From Massilia forsythiae (lineage in GTDB: Bacteria > Pseudomonadota > Gammaproteobacteria > Burkholderiales > Burkholderiaceae_D): a DNA stretch of 64,000 bases. The translations under genes and the position numbers were made by a program. Every line of letters starts with the position of its first letter. Position 1 is the first letter of the stretch. Location of the stretch: positions 5,394,001-5,458,000 of the forward strand of contig NZ_CP051685.1 in assembly GCF_012849555.1 (NCBI RefSeq), read 5' to 3'. Positions 1-9,756 of the stretch are shown piece by piece. The notes under the pieces are model-generated. The model searched no databases. It worked only from the letters and a program-made list of their open reading frames with translations, and was not told where the DNA came from.

Positions 1-1
1 A

Positions 2-490
2 AAGGACGTCGATGCCAAGTGGACCAAAAAGCACGGCAAGAATCATTTTGGGTACAAGCTGCACGCCAGCGTCGACAAGCGTTGCAAGCTGATCCGCAAG
101 ATCGCCATCACCCATGCTGCCGTAGCCGACACCACGGTCTTCGAGGAATTGCTCGACCTGAGCAACACAAGCCGGGATGTCTATGCCGACCGTGGCTACC
201 CCAGTATCGAACGCGAAGCCAGATTGAAACAAGCCGGGTGGCGCGTGCATATTCAACGACGCGGCCATGCGACCAAAGGCATTTCCGAGACGCAGAAACG
301 GCGCAACCGCGCGATCGCCACACCGCGAGCCCGTGTCGAGCATGTATTCGGCGCCCTGGCTCAAATGGGTGGAAAACTGGTGCGCTGCCTCGGCATCGTG
401 CGCACGACCTTCGTCCTGCAGTTGAAGGCTGCCAGTTACAACCTCAAGCGTCTCGTATTCTTGAAAGAACGCGGTCTGGCACCGTTCTAA
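2..490 (+). CDS. IS5-type transposase, C-terminal part (cut by window edge)
   Basis: The reading frame is already open at base 2 and runs to the stop at 488-490, giving about 162 residues of the C-terminal DDE transposase domain. Visible family marks are a DRGY segment near residue 60 of the visible part (second catalytic Asp) and an R-R-x-R-x-VEHVFG segment carrying the catalytic Glu, which is typical of IS5-superfamily transposases. The N-terminus lies outside the window, so completeness cannot be judged. A perfect 10-bp hairpin follows 8 bp after the stop. Internal ATG codons such as the one at 149 are not the true start because homology-like sequence continues upstream of it. Confidence 0.85.
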   Translation, partial: KDVDAKWTKKHGKNHFGYKLHASVDKRCKLIRKIAITHAAVADTTVFEELLDLSNTSRDVYADRGYPSIEREARLKQAGWRVHIQRRGHATKGISETQKRRNRAIATPRARVEHVFGALAQMGGKLVRCLGIVRTTFVLQLKAASYNLKRLVFLKERGLAPF

Positions 491-497
491 ACCCACG

Positions 498-522
498 GTT
501 TGGCAGCCTGCGGCTGCCAAAC
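498..522 (+). terminator. Perfect hairpin after the IS5-type transposase
   Basis: GTTTGGCAGC (498-507) and GCTGCCAAAC (513-522) are exact inverted complements around a 5-base loop. There is no T tract, so it may be an attenuating hairpin within the element end rather than a Rho-independent terminator. Confidence 0.5.
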
Positions 523-840
523 CAGCCTGTTCATGTACGTGTCGCGATCAAAAATCGCGTTGTCGGAGAGTCGCGGCACGCTAAATCGTGGTTCAGATTG
601 CCTGCTGACGTTCAAAACTGGGTTATTCGAGGTGGCCTTAAGTCATTATCTCGTAATTTAACCAGTTCGATTACCTTTTTCTAGTGATTACAAATCATTA
701 TGAATGGCGTAGTGTTTTCTCTTATTGTTATGTAGGAAGCACTTATTTGCGGATCCAATAAAAAACCGGCGACTTCATAGTCTGTGCATTACAAAATGCA
801 CTTTATGCGGTAGAAACTTCGATTTTTAACGCTCCGAATT
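523..840. other. AT-rich spacer without a gene
   Basis: About 320 bases between the transposase hairpin and the next gene. It probably holds the right end of the IS5-type element, but no terminal repeat can be assigned without the left end. Base composition turns clearly AT-rich from about 640. No coding sequence is supported. Confidence 0.5.
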
Positions 841-1272
841 ATGAATATTTTGAAAAATCATTCCATTGGTTTTACTGCGCTCGTATCTTTCCGTGATTGG
901 ATTGTTGTACTGGGACTAATCAGCGGAGCTTTGGGTTTAAGCGAAGTACTATTGGTTTGGTCCGTTTTCGAGTGGCGTACAATTCGCTCTACACTGATCG
1001 GCGGATTAATTGGCATGTTGCCATCAATCTTGGTCTGTTTACCTGTCCACGGGATCGTTGATGGACTGTCACATAATGCACTTTATTCGTTTTTGAAGTC
1101 CGAAAATTTCACACCTAGTTCCGATCGCGAAGGCATCCAGGTTTACACCCCAAATACCCCTGCTTGGTCTCGATGGGATTCAAATCGTGTAACCATAAAA
1201 TCTCTGCCGAGCGGACAGCTGAGTGTTACCATGCCGGTTTATTGTTATCGTGCTTTGAAGAAGTGGTGCTAA
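841..1272 (+). CDS. Small membrane protein of unknown function
   Basis: A 143-residue open frame starting at ATG 841 with no strong ribosome-binding site. Two hydrophobic stretches, about residues 18-42 and 50-72, look like membrane helices with a short basic turn between them. The remaining 70 residues are polar and end in a Cys. It lies in AT-rich DNA unlike the GC-rich genes to its right, flanked by an IS5-type transposase, so recent acquisition is likely. I recognise no family. It could be a chance frame, but the amphipathic, two-helix layout favours a real gene. Confidence 0.45.
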   Translation: MNILKNHSIGFTALVSFRDWIVVLGLISGALGLSEVLLVWSVFEWRTIRSTLIGGLIGMLPSILVCLPVHGIVDGLSHNALYSFLKSENFTPSSDREGIQVYTPNTPAWSRWDSNRVTIKSLPSGQLSVTMPVYCYRALKKWC

Positions 1273-1753
1273 ATTCCGCTAGCGTTAAGTTTCAGCGATT
1301 TAACTTATGCGTACACGCTATCGAGCGGACAACGTTTTTTTAGGCTGAATCGCCACTACTACATTAGACTGCGCTTTTCCCGCCGTTGAGTTACACGTGC
1401 ATGGTATCGCGGACAATCTGCTGCCCTCCAGACTCAAACGAACTGTCCACCACAAAAGTCGGCACGGTTCAGCCTCCGCAAGCCTAATATTTCCTGCAGA
1501 TGCCACGGAGACCTGATATTCATCGGCTACGACCGGCCCGCGTGGATCGAAGACGCCACTAATGAAGATGGGCGTCATGGTGCCGGTTTTACGGTATCGC
1601 GTCAGCACCTGCTTCGAGGACGCAACATTTTAAGCACCAAATATAAAAGGTCATCTACACGATTCGTTTCAGTTCGTATAAATTTTTTCAAACGGTTAGG
1701 CGCCGGGCCGCTTGCCGGCGGGCGCGTCGGGCGCGGTTTGCGCGCGTGCGCGA
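1273..1753. other. Spacer with no supported gene
   Basis: A low-complexity stretch between the orphan membrane protein and the broken BrkB gene. The reverse-strand frame at 1318-1608 has no recognisable domain or ribosome-binding site. The last 60 bases (about 1696-1753) could encode an alternative C-terminal tail of the BrkB gene in another frame ending at 1696. Confidence 0.4.
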
Positions 1754-2681
1754 TCAGGAAATCGACGATCTCGATGGTGGCGCTTGCACGGCACGATCGG
1801 GCTGCGCATGCCTGCGTTGTTCGATCACGGCGTTGACCTCCGCGCCGAACAACAAGACGGTGATGGATAAGCGGACATAGACCAGCAGCACCATGATCGC
1901 ACCGATGCTGCCAAACATGACGTCATAATGGGAGAAATTCTGGATGTAGTACCGGAATGCGACTGCGGCGACGCTCCACACGATTACCGACAACAATGAA
2001 CCTGCCGAAAAAAAGACGAAACCGGTGCTTTACATTTGGAATGACGTAATAGGCAAGCGCCACTGCAACATTCGACAGCAACAAGGCCGCAGGCCAGCGC
2101 AACCATTCCCAGAACACGATGAAGGTGGGCTCGATGCCGAACAAATGCGCCAGACATTGCATCGCCGGCGGCCCAAAGTGCATCATGATTCCAGCTGTGA
2201 TCAGCAGCATCGCGATACCGACCGTGAACAGCATCGAAAAAGGAATCCGCTTCCACACGACGCGTGATTCCACCGCGGCGTACACCACGTTCAGGGCTAT
2301 CATCAGTTGGCGCATGCCGCTCGACGCCATCCACAAGGACACCGCCGAGCTTGCCGACAACAATCCGATCCGGGGCACTTGCAACTCGCGGATGATGGCG
2401 TCCACCTGTTCAAGGGCGGCATGAGGCAGAAATGGCACGGCTTGGTCCCTGATCCAGCCAAAAAAAGCAGGCACCGCGAAGAAGCTCAACAGTGAAAAAA
2501 GAAAGACGATGAACGGGAAGACCGAAAAAAGCAGGCGGTATGCCAGGGCGGCAGCATGCAAGGACATGGCATGCCTTGAATAGGCCTGAGCCGATTGGTT
2601 GATCAGATTGTAAGCATCGATGCCAAGCTTGATGCAGATATCTTTCACACTTGTGACCCTCATCCATCGTCCATGCCGCAC
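1754..2681 (-). pseudogene. YihY/BrkB-family membrane protein, frameshifted
   Basis: Two reading frames together cover a BrkB (UPF0761) inner-membrane protein. The first, from 2681, carries the N-terminal hydrophobic segments and a conserved PNVKHRF. The second, ending at 1754, carries the diagnostic QNFSHYD-x-FGSIGA and LLFGAEVNAVIE segments. The frames switch at a run of seven A at 2008-2014 (seven T on the coding strand). Removing one T gives a continuous HRFRLFSAGSLLSVIVW-type reading, which is the family's normal sequence. So this is either a one-base mutation or a homopolymer sequencing error. The family's transport role is not well defined. ATG at 2663 is an alternative start. Confidence 0.8.
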
Positions 2682-2860
2682 CGAGCCGCTTCGCCCTAGC
2701 GCCCCTTCTACTGCCAGGAGCGGATACCACCGCCGTTACGTGCCCGCCTCTGCCGCAACGCCGCCGTTCTTCCGCAGGCAGCGCCGCGATCCGCGGCACC
2801 GGTCATCTGGCGAAAATCGGGAAAGGCGTGACGCCGGATACAGGCCGTCATCCAGTCCGC

Positions 2861-3320
2861 TTAGGCTGAAGCCGATTCGTTTGTCGCTGGCGCGACATCG
2901 TGCTTATTGCCGCCGGCAAAAAGAAGCCATGCCAGGCCGGCAAGGCCCGCGACCAGCGAACCGATCAAGATCGCAATTGGGCGGCAAGGCAGGCACGCCG
3001 ATACCGCCCAATGCCTCCACGATCGGCAGCAATGCATTGCGTAACTCCGACAACTCGCCGTTGACGATTTCGCGCTTCAGTTCGAGGCCGATCATCAAGA
3101 AGAAGATCGCCATCAGCCCGTCATTGATCCAGTGTTCGACAGACATGCCACTGAAGTCGAGCCGCCATACGGCAAGGTAGCTGGCGCCGAACGGCGAGTG
3201 CGCCAGCAGGATCGATACGATCATGCAGGCAAGTAGCACAATGCCGCCTGCCCTTGTGGAGGCAAACAGGTGCTGGAAGGTGCGCGACAGACTGCTGTAG
3301 GCAGGAGAGAATGGATGCAT
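2861..3320 (-). pseudogene. nhaA: NhaA Na+/H+ antiporter, internally deleted
   Basis: From ATG 3320 the protein reads as the N-terminal third of NhaA: a first hydrophobic helix, HWINDGLMAIFF, IGLELKRE and ALGGIGVPAL. At about 2973-2988 the reading jumps. The remaining sequence, in a different frame, encodes the last transmembrane helix (IAILIGSLVAGLAG followed by WLLFAGG) and a polar tail ending at a TAA at 2861-2863. The middle of the protein, about 250 residues including the paired catalytic aspartates of the family, is missing. The gene is therefore dead through an internal deletion of roughly 0.75-0.8 kb (estimated from the family length of about 390 residues). The plus-strand neighbour begins 260 bp away. 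Confidence 0.8.
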
Positions 3321-3582
3321 GGTATGGCCGTCAACGAGCCGCGTCGCGGCCCGACCGACGCTTTGTTCCTGCTGTGCACCAATGTGACAGCACCCGGTCT
3401 CAGTATAGCGGATCAGCCCCCCCGGCGCATCGAAACGTGGCGTGTCCGACAATGCGCGCTCGCGTTGCGGCGCTATGCAGGACTTTGCAATAGTCGTGAA
3501 GCAAGGGTTACGTCGCCGATGTTGTATGCTTTTGCTTAGTGCCACGTGGCTGGTCACGGGCTACTGAACGAAAGGCAGGACA

Positions 3583-4941
3583 TTGGAACGCCTGAAAAAA
3601 TTATTCGACCTGCGTCACGATCAGGATGAGAACAGTGTGATCGACAGTTCGATCCGGTCCGGAGAACGCATCGTCGGCACCAATTTGTGGGTCCTGATCT
3701 TTGCCATATTGATCGCCTCGGTCGGACTCAATGTCAATTCGACCGCCGTCGTCATCGGTGCAATGCTCATCTCGCCCCTGATGGGGCCTTTGCTGGCGAT
3801 CGGATACGGCGCTGGCATCAGCGACTATCGACTGATCCGCACTGCCGCGCGCAGCCTCTTGGTCTTTGCCGCGCTCAGCGTGCTGACGTCCACCCTGTAT
3901 TTCTTGCTGAGTCCCCTGTCGCAGGCGCAGACCGAATTGATGGCGCGTACCACGCCCACCCTGTGGGACGTACTGATCGCCTTCTTTGGCGGCTGTGCCG
4001 GCATCGTGGCACAGACACGGCGCGGCGCATCGACCATCGTGCCTGGTGCCGCCATCGCCACCGCGCTGATGCCGCCGCTGTGCACCGCCGGCTACGGCAT
4101 CGCCGCCGGCAACTGGCACTTCGTGGGCGGCGCACTGTATTTGTTTTTGATTAACGCTTTTTTCATCACGCTGGCAACGTATTTGTTCGTCACCCTGATC
4201 GGATTGCCGCAGCACGAAAGCGGCAATCCGCGCCTGCAGCGGCGCGCCCACATACTCATCGTCCTCGGCGTCCTGGCCCTGGGCGTGCCCAGCGCCTGGC
4301 TTGCGTATGGCCTGGTGCAGGATCAACTGTTCCTGGCTGCCAGCAAGGATGTGTCCGCCGCACTCGACCGGGAGCCGAACGCGGTCGTGCTTCGCAGGGA
4401 CGTCGACATGGCACGGCGCACGATGGCGGTCACCTTGGGCGGCGAGCGCATCGCCCCTGCCACGGAAGCTGTGCTGGAGAAGCGCTTGCAAGCGAATGGC
4501 GTGCGCCAAGCCCGCCTGGTGCTGCGCCACGTCGGTGCCGAAAAGGTCGACGTGACGACGCTGCGCAACGAATTGCGCAGCGAACTGATGGCAAACGTCG
4601 ACGGCCAGGTGCAGCAGCGCACCGTCGCGCTCGATGCAATGCATCTGCAGATCACCAAGGCGGAGCGGGAGCAGGCGGAACGGACGGCATTGATTCCGCA
4701 ACTGCTGGCCGAGTACCGCACGATCACGCGCGTGTCGGTAGCGCAGGGACTGCGCATGGCGCGCGGCGACACGGCGCCGGCCGCGGTCATGGTGTTGACG
4801 CTCGAAGCGCAGCCACGCCTGCGGGAAGAAGATCTGGAGCGGATCCGCGCCGGCCTGGCTGTCCGGTTTGCCGCCAACCCGGTCGAAGTCGTCCAGGCCC
4901 TGCCCGCGTCCGCCAAACGCCGCCGCAAGGGGCGGCCATGA
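3583..4941 (+). CDS. DUF389 family membrane protein
   Basis: A 452-residue protein starting at TTG 3583. Residues 30-210 hold five or six hydrophobic segments with the DUF389 signature (VGLNVNSTAVVIGAMLISPLMGP, then GASTIVPGAAIATALMPPLCTAG). The C-terminal half (about 230-440) is a soluble region that is basic at the end. The function of DUF389 proteins is not established. The stop overlaps the next gene's ATG by four bases (ATGA), so the two are probably translated together. It begins a plus-strand run with the DUF2254 and CPA1 antiporter genes, suggesting a shared role in ion or envelope homeostasis. An upstream in-frame ATG is absent, so TTG is chosen. Confidence 0.85.
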   Translation: MERLKKLFDLRHDQDENSVIDSSIRSGERIVGTNLWVLIFAILIASVGLNVNSTAVVIGAMLISPLMGPLLAIGYGAGISDYRLIRTAARSLLVFAALSVLTSTLYFLLSPLSQAQTELMARTTPTLWDVLIAFFGGCAGIVAQTRRGASTIVPGAAIATALMPPLCTAGYGIAAGNWHFVGGALYLFLINAFFITLATYLFVTLIGLPQHESGNPRLQRRAHILIVLGVLALGVPSAWLAYGLVQDQLFLAASKDVSAALDREPNAVVLRRDVDMARRTMAVTLGGERIAPATEAVLEKRLQANGVRQARLVLRHVGAEKVDVTTLRNELRSELMANVDGQVQQRTVALDAMHLQITKAEREQAERTALIPQLLAEYRTITRVSVAQGLRMARGDTAPAAVMVLTLEAQPRLREEDLERIRAGLAVRFAANPVEVVQALPASAKRRRKGRP

Positions 4942-6290
4942 AATCGCGCCTGTACAAATGGCTCGCCGACGCGCTCGACGCATTCTGGCCACTGCCGGCC
5001 GCCATGGTCATCGCCGGCATCCTTCTGGCCGTGGGGATGCTGCACCTGGACGAAAACGGCGCCCTGCCGGGGTGGCTCGACGGCAGCTCATGGATCTACA
5101 ACGGCGGCGGCACCGGTGCGCGCACCTTGCTGGGCACGATCGCCGCATCCACGATCGGGGTTGCCGGTACCGTTTTCTCGATCACCATTGCCGCCCTGTC
5201 GCTCGCGGCCGGCCAGATGGGACCGCGCCTGCTGCGCAATTTTACCCGCGACCGCGGCAACCAGGTCACGCTGGGCGCGTTTCTCGGCACGTTCTCGTAT
5301 TCGCTGATGGTGCTCCGCAGGGTCAGGACGACCGAGGAAAGCCTGTTTACGCCGCACCTGTCCTTGACGGTGTGCGTCATCCTGGCATTCGCCTGCGTGG
5401 CCACGCTGGTTTATTTTGTCGGCCACATGGCCAGCCGCATCAACGTCGACACAGTCGTGGAACTGGTCAGCGACGATGTGCACCGGGCCGTGGACGGCAT
5501 CCGTACGGTATCCGACCAGGCGCCGAGGCCGCCAGATGCCTTCTGGTCGGGCGCGACGGCCGTGAAAGACAACCGCAGTGGCTACCTGCGCCACGTCGAC
5601 GCAGCAGCGCTGGCCGATTGGGCCGCGGAACACGGCACGGCACTGCGTGTTCTGCGGCGCCCCGGCGACTACGTTTTCCCGGGTGCGCCGATTGCCATGA
5701 TGACGGTGCCGGTCGCCGGCGTCGGCGCGCTCATCCACGCGCACAGCGTACTGGCCGACAACCGCAGCGGCGCCAACGATGTGGAGGACGCGCTGCGTCA
5801 GCTGGTCGAAGTGGCAGTACGCGCACTGTCGCCCGGCATCAACGACCCGCACACGGCAATGAGCGTGCTTGATCGTCTGGGCGCCGTGCTGTGCAAGCTG
5901 GCCAGGTGCGAACTCGACACGGGGGTACATCTGCGCAACGGCGAGATCGCCCTCGAAATGCCGGATGTTAATTACGATCGCCTCGTCGGACTGATGCTGC
6001 ACATGATCCGCCAGAACGCCGCAGGCAGCGCGGCGATCCTGATCCGCATGCTGGACGTCCTGGCCCAGGTGGCGCACTGCGAGACCTTGCCCGATCGCCG
6101 CGTCACCTTGATTCACCATGTGTCGCTGGTATGCATGGATGCCGCGAGGACCATCGGCAATGCTTCCGATCTCGACACTGTCAATGCCCGTGCCGCGCTT
6201 TTCCATGAAGCACTGCAGCACGCTGCCCCGGCAAGCGCCGGGACTGACGCAGGTTCGCAAGCGGCGCAGTGCAGTGGGCGGACGCCGTAA
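4938..6290 (+). CDS. DUF2254 membrane protein
   Basis: A 450-residue predicted inner-membrane protein of the DUF2254 family. Helices lie at about residues 15-37, 63-92, 110-128 and 140-165. The characteristic motif is the VFSITIAALSLAAGQMGPRLLRNF segment (residues 80-103) followed by DRGNQ. The soluble C-terminal half contains the family SPGINDPHTA motif near residue 300. The ATG overlaps the TGA of the DUF389 gene. A truncated relative lies at about 13.5 kb. Function is unknown. Confidence 0.88.
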   Translation: MKSRLYKWLADALDAFWPLPAAMVIAGILLAVGMLHLDENGALPGWLDGSSWIYNGGGTGARTLLGTIAASTIGVAGTVFSITIAALSLAAGQMGPRLLRNFTRDRGNQVTLGAFLGTFSYSLMVLRRVRTTEESLFTPHLSLTVCVILAFACVATLVYFVGHMASRINVDTVVELVSDDVHRAVDGIRTVSDQAPRPPDAFWSGATAVKDNRSGYLRHVDAAALADWAAEHGTALRVLRRPGDYVFPGAPIAMMTVPVAGVGALIHAHSVLADNRSGANDVEDALRQLVEVAVRALSPGINDPHTAMSVLDRLGAVLCKLARCELDTGVHLRNGEIALEMPDVNYDRLVGLMLHMIRQNAAGSAAILIRMLDVLAQVAHCETLPDRRVTLIHHVSLVCMDAARTIGNASDLDTVNARAALFHEALQHAAPASAGTDAGSQAAQCSGRTP

Positions 6291-6412
6291 GCGTTCATAC
6301 CGGTACGGTGCGTGCAATGCCTGGCCCGGTGTTCTGAACATGCAGCGACATACAATCGTCACCTTACCGGCGCACGCCGGCATGCAACCAAAAAACGAGA
6401 AACGGACACGCC

Positions 6413-7690
6413 ATGCTGGATATCCTCGCCATTTGTCTTGTTACAACCGCCCTCCTCAGCTACGTCAACCATCAATGGATCCGCCTGCCGACGACCATCG
6501 GCGTCATGGTCATCGCCATGGTATTGTCTCTTGCAATCGTCCTGCTGGACTGGCTCGGCATTGCATCGTCGGTACGCGACCAGGAACAGGCGTTCCTGCG
6601 CTCGATCGACTTTTCCGAAGTGCTGATGCAGGCCATGTTGTCCTTCCTGCTGTTCGCCGGCGCGATGCACATCAAACTGGCGTCGCTCCACCAGCACCAG
6701 TGGCAAATCGGCGCGCTCGCCGTTGCGGGCACCGTCCTGTCGACGGCGGCAGTCGGGGGCGGCATGTGGCTGGTGCTGCCATTGCTGGGCATCGATTTGC
6801 CCCTGTTGTATTGCCTGCTGTTCGGCGCCCTGATTTCGCCGACCGATCCCATCGCGGTAATGGGGATCCTGAAATCGGCCGGGGCGCCACAGGACCTCGA
6901 ACTTGTCATTGCCGGCGAGTCCTTGTTCAACGACGGCGTCGGCGTCGTCCTGTTTTCGCTATTGCTGGGCATGCTTGCCAGCGGCGGCACGCCCACCGTT
7001 CAAGCTGCTTCTTTCCTGTTGTTGCACGAGGCCGGCGGCGGACTGCTGCTTGGCGCCGTGCTCGGTTATATCACCTACCGCATGTTGAAAAGCATCGACC
7101 AGTATCACGTTGAAGTCATGCTGACCCTGGCGGCGGTGGCCGGGGGCTACGCGCTCGCCAGCCGCCTGCACGTATCGGGCCCCCTGGCAATGGTGGTCGC
7201 CGGACTCATGATCGGCAATGGCGGACGCGACCATGCCATGTCGGATATCACGCGGCGCTACGTCGACATGTTCTGGGAACTGCTGGACGAGATCCTCAAC
7301 GCCGTGCTGTTCGTCCTGCTCGGCATGGAAGTGATCATGATCACGTTCACGCCATCCCTGCTGGTCGGCGGCGCCGCCGCGGTGGTGGTAACCCTGGCCG
7401 CACGGACAGCGACGGTGGGCGTGCCGGTCGCTGCCGGCGCGCGCTGGTTCGGCTTGCCCGGCGGGTCGGCACCCGTGCTGGTATGGGGCGGCCTGCGCGG
7501 CGCCATCTCGGTTGCACTCGCGTTGTCGCTGCCGCCGGGGCACGCCCGTGACGTCGTGCTGACCCTGACCTATTGCGTCGTCGTCTTCTCGATCCTGGTC
7601 CAGGGCGTGAGCCTCGGACACGTCGTGCGCGCGGTGATCGCGACGGAGGAGCCGGCGCCGGTGAAGGCGCGCGGGAACACGGCCGATTGA
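6413..7690 (+). CDS. CPA1-family Na+/H+ antiporter
   Basis: A 425-residue, about 12-helix cation:proton antiporter of the CPA1 (NhaP/NHE) family. Key features are SPTDPIAVMGILK (residues 142-154) and the ion-binding ND pair in GESLFNDGVGVVLF (about residues 167-180). A WGGLRGAISVALALSLP segment near residue 360 is typical of bacterial NhaP. It exchanges cytoplasmic Na+ (or K+) for protons across the inner membrane. It follows the DUF2254 gene by 122 bp in the same direction. With nhaA broken 3 kb upstream, it may be the local functional antiporter. Confidence 0.9.
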   Translation: MLDILAICLVTTALLSYVNHQWIRLPTTIGVMVIAMVLSLAIVLLDWLGIASSVRDQEQAFLRSIDFSEVLMQAMLSFLLFAGAMHIKLASLHQHQWQIGALAVAGTVLSTAAVGGGMWLVLPLLGIDLPLLYCLLFGALISPTDPIAVMGILKSAGAPQDLELVIAGESLFNDGVGVVLFSLLLGMLASGGTPTVQAASFLLLHEAGGGLLLGAVLGYITYRMLKSIDQYHVEVMLTLAAVAGGYALASRLHVSGPLAMVVAGLMIGNGGRDHAMSDITRRYVDMFWELLDEILNAVLFVLLGMEVIMITFTPSLLVGGAAAVVVTLAARTATVGVPVAAGARWFGLPGGSAPVLVWGGLRGAISVALALSLPPGHARDVVLTLTYCVVVFSILVQGVSLGHVVRAVIATEEPAPVKARGNTAD

Positions 7691-7789
7691 TGGCGCCGCG
7701 TGGGCGATATCGTGTTGCTGGGCCGTAAGGTGCGGCGGGCTGCCTATCTGAGGGTTAAGCTTGCATGCTACTTTCTTCGGAGTCCAATC

Positions 7790-8122
7790 ATGAGCACCAC
7801 CAGTTTTCAGGACTGTATCGACGCCTGCAACGCCTGCGCCGATGCCTGCGACAATTGCGCGGCCATGTGCCTCGGCGAGGAGGATGTCAAGGCAATGGCG
7901 CGTTGCATTTCCAATGACATCGACTGCGCTCAGCTGTGCCGCACAGCGGCGAGCTTGATGTCGCGGAACAGCGTCCATGCAGCGGCCATGTGCAGGTTGT
8001 GCGCGCAAGCCTGCGAGGCCTGCGCAACGGAATGCGCACGTCACGATATGGCGCATTGCCAGCAGTGCGCCGCTGCGTGCAAAGACTGCGCTGCGGCATG
8101 CGCTCAGATGGCGGCGGCATGA
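7790..8122 (+). CDS. Cys-rich four-helix-bundle copper-storage-like protein (Csp)
   Basis: A 110-residue protein with 19 cysteines, mostly in C-x2-C and C-x3-C spacing along predicted helices (for example DACNACADACDNC and QACEACATEC). This matches the Csp/DUF326 family, whose four-helix bundles bind many Cu(I) ions inside the bundle. There is no signal peptide, so it resembles the cytosolic Csp3 type. ATG 7790 is chosen because CGGAG lies 8-12 bases upstream and the family begins close to this residue, although the frame is open further upstream. The stop overlaps the ATG of the following small gene. Confidence 0.85.
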   Translation: MSTTSFQDCIDACNACADACDNCAAMCLGEEDVKAMARCISNDIDCAQLCRTAASLMSRNSVHAAAMCRLCAQACEACATECARHDMAHCQQCAAACKDCAAACAQMAAA

Positions 8123-8295
8123 CTGCCCATCCCCAACCACGGGGCGCAGAAGAGCCGCCCGCACTGCCCGTGATCACGCCGGACTGCGAAAGCCATGCCG
8201 AACATGCACTCGACGAAGCACTTGCCGACAGCTTTCCATCGAGTGACCCCGTCGCCATCGCGATACCTAAACCATCGGACAGTCCGCTGAAATAG
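8119..8295 (+). CDS. Small conserved protein with DEALADSFPSSDP motif
   Basis: A 58-residue protein whose ATG overlaps the stop of the copper-storage-like gene (ATGA at 8119-8122), so translation is probably coupled. The last 25 residues contain ALDEALADSFPSSDPVAIAIP, which I recognise as a short motif repeatedly found in small uncharacterised proteobacterial proteins. The N-terminal half is Pro-rich and looks disordered. No catalytic residues are evident. Context suggests a metal or stress link. Confidence 0.65.
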   Translation: MTAHPQPRGAEEPPALPVITPDCESHAEHALDEALADSFPSSDPVAIAIPKPSDSPLK

Positions 8296-8444
8296 CGGCC
8301 AGCGCGAACAGCGCCGCCGCGCTGGATGAAAGGAGCATCGCTTCGGTGCGCATAAACGGCATCCAGCCGGCAACATCTGAAGTGGCGCGCAGCGCACCTG
8401 CGTCGCGGCCTGATATAACTACGGGTTGCGCGACGCATGGCGTT

Positions 8445-9253
8445 CTACTTGGCGACTGCGCTCTGCGGCAAGGTGTTGACGAGGTTGTCGCGATTGAGAT
8501 CGTTCAGGCTTCCCCACTTGTCCGCGTCGAAGTTTTTCATCGAAGCCAGCATGTTCTTGTCGACGTCGAGCATCAATTCGTCCTTATCATTTTCTACCTT
8601 AAACGATGTCAATGGGAAGGCGAATAATTTGCCCGCAGTGAACCAACTCGGGTCGAACGAAAGGACTGCATACTTGACATTGCCGGTGTCGACATCGACG
8701 ACCAGATCCTTGATCTTGCCGATATCCTTACCCGCGCGACTGTTGACATCGCGACCGATGATCCGGCTGGCGCGCATGGACCGCGCGGTTCCAGCAGGGG
8801 GCTTGAAGCCATACGCCTGATCCGTACCCGTCAAGAAGGCCTTGTTGTCCACGGCGCGAACCCAGTCACGCTTGTCCAAAGCGGCCCGTTCAACTTGCGC
8901 CCGAGAAACTTCACGGTATGCCAAGCCTTTCCCATTCGCGTTGACAGCGAGCGCCGCGACGGGAATCGCAAACAATTTTTCAGATTTGAAAAACCTGGAT
9001 CGAACTCGAGGATTGCGTACCGTACCTTGCCAGACGTCATATCAATAACCAAGTCCCTGATTTCGCCAATGTTTTTGTTGGCACTGCCAATCACGCTGCT
9101 TTTCATCATGTCCGACACCAGCAAGCGGTGCTGGGTCGTCTTCGTCGTGACGTCGGCGGGTTGCGCCTGGACAACAGATTCATGAAAAAACAAGACCGCA
9201 GCGGCAAAGGCAAGTGCGGAAACGCCCGTCTTTTTGGAGGAAATAGTTAACAT
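8445..9253 (-). pseudogene. Exported protein with two PRC-barrel domains, frameshifted
   Basis: Starting at ATG 9253, preceded by AAGGAAG, the first frame encodes a signal peptide (cleavage near VVQAQPA) and a first PRC-barrel (SSVIGSANKNIGEIRDLVIDM). The second barrel (ASRIIGRDVNSRAGKDIGKIKDLVVDVD) continues in another frame to 8445. The switch falls at the five-A run 8989-8993. Adding one T on the coding strand restores a DPGFFKSEKLFAIPVAALAV reading that mirrors the second copy's FDPSWFTAGKLFAFPL. The two halves therefore form one duplicated-domain periplasmic protein of about 269 residues. This is either a single-base loss or a homopolymer sequencing error. PRC-barrels bind proteins or small ligands. 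Confidence 0.8.
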
Positions 9254-9756
9254 GAAACTTCCTTTCCGTGTCCGTGTACGAAGTTTGAAAGTCGCCCACC
9301 ACAACGTGTGACTGAAAGTCACAGGAACGAACCTACATGCCCAACAGGGAGCTGGAATGTGCGGCAACACACGTTGCGTGACATTGGCGTTGATGTTTAT
9401 ACCGGCATCGCGATGCATGCGTGCCGTTTAACAGCTAATCGGTGCGCTGTGGGAGCCCCATGTGACGGTTCAGTGTTCGGCAATCCGCTTCAGCCTTGCG
9501 TGACGATCATGAGCCTGGCGTAGTGTTCTTGGCAGACTCAGCCGGTATTAGGCGCTGATGCCGGAAAGCCGCTCGGCATGCACCGAGGCCATCCATGGGG
9601 GTTCACCGCCATGGGGGTTCACGGCAATGACGGTTCACGGCCCCAGACTGTCGGACTAGCAGAAGCGGCGTCAATCGTCGCTGCCACCAAGTAAACCCCG
9701 CCCTGCCATGTCCGGACGCCATCGTTGAGTTGACGGAATACGAAATCCCGGAGCGC
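9254..9756. other. Spacer with promoter region and a 16-bp tandem repeat
   Basis: About 500 bases hold the upstream region of the PRC-barrel gene on the right-to-left strand, then non-coding sequence down to the 3' end of the dehydrogenase gene. No gene is supported. A threefold 16-bp repeat lies at 9594-9641 (listed separately). Confidence 0.5.
9594..9641. repeat. Three tandem 16-bp repeats
   Basis: Units are CATGGGGGTTCACCGC (9594-9609), CATGGGGGTTCACGGC (9610-9625) and the diverged AATGACGGTTCACGGC (9626-9641). They sit in the spacer between two convergently placed 3' and 5' regions. Confidence 0.8.

Noticed and set aside
1318..1608. 96-residue minus-strand frame
   Set aside because: No ribosome-binding site, domain or neighbour support; amino-acid order looks random.
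3601..4992. 463-residue minus-strand frame opposite the DUF389 gene
   Set aside because: His/Arg/Gln/Asp-rich with no hydrophobic helices; the plus strand gives the DUF389 signature and a coupled downstream start.
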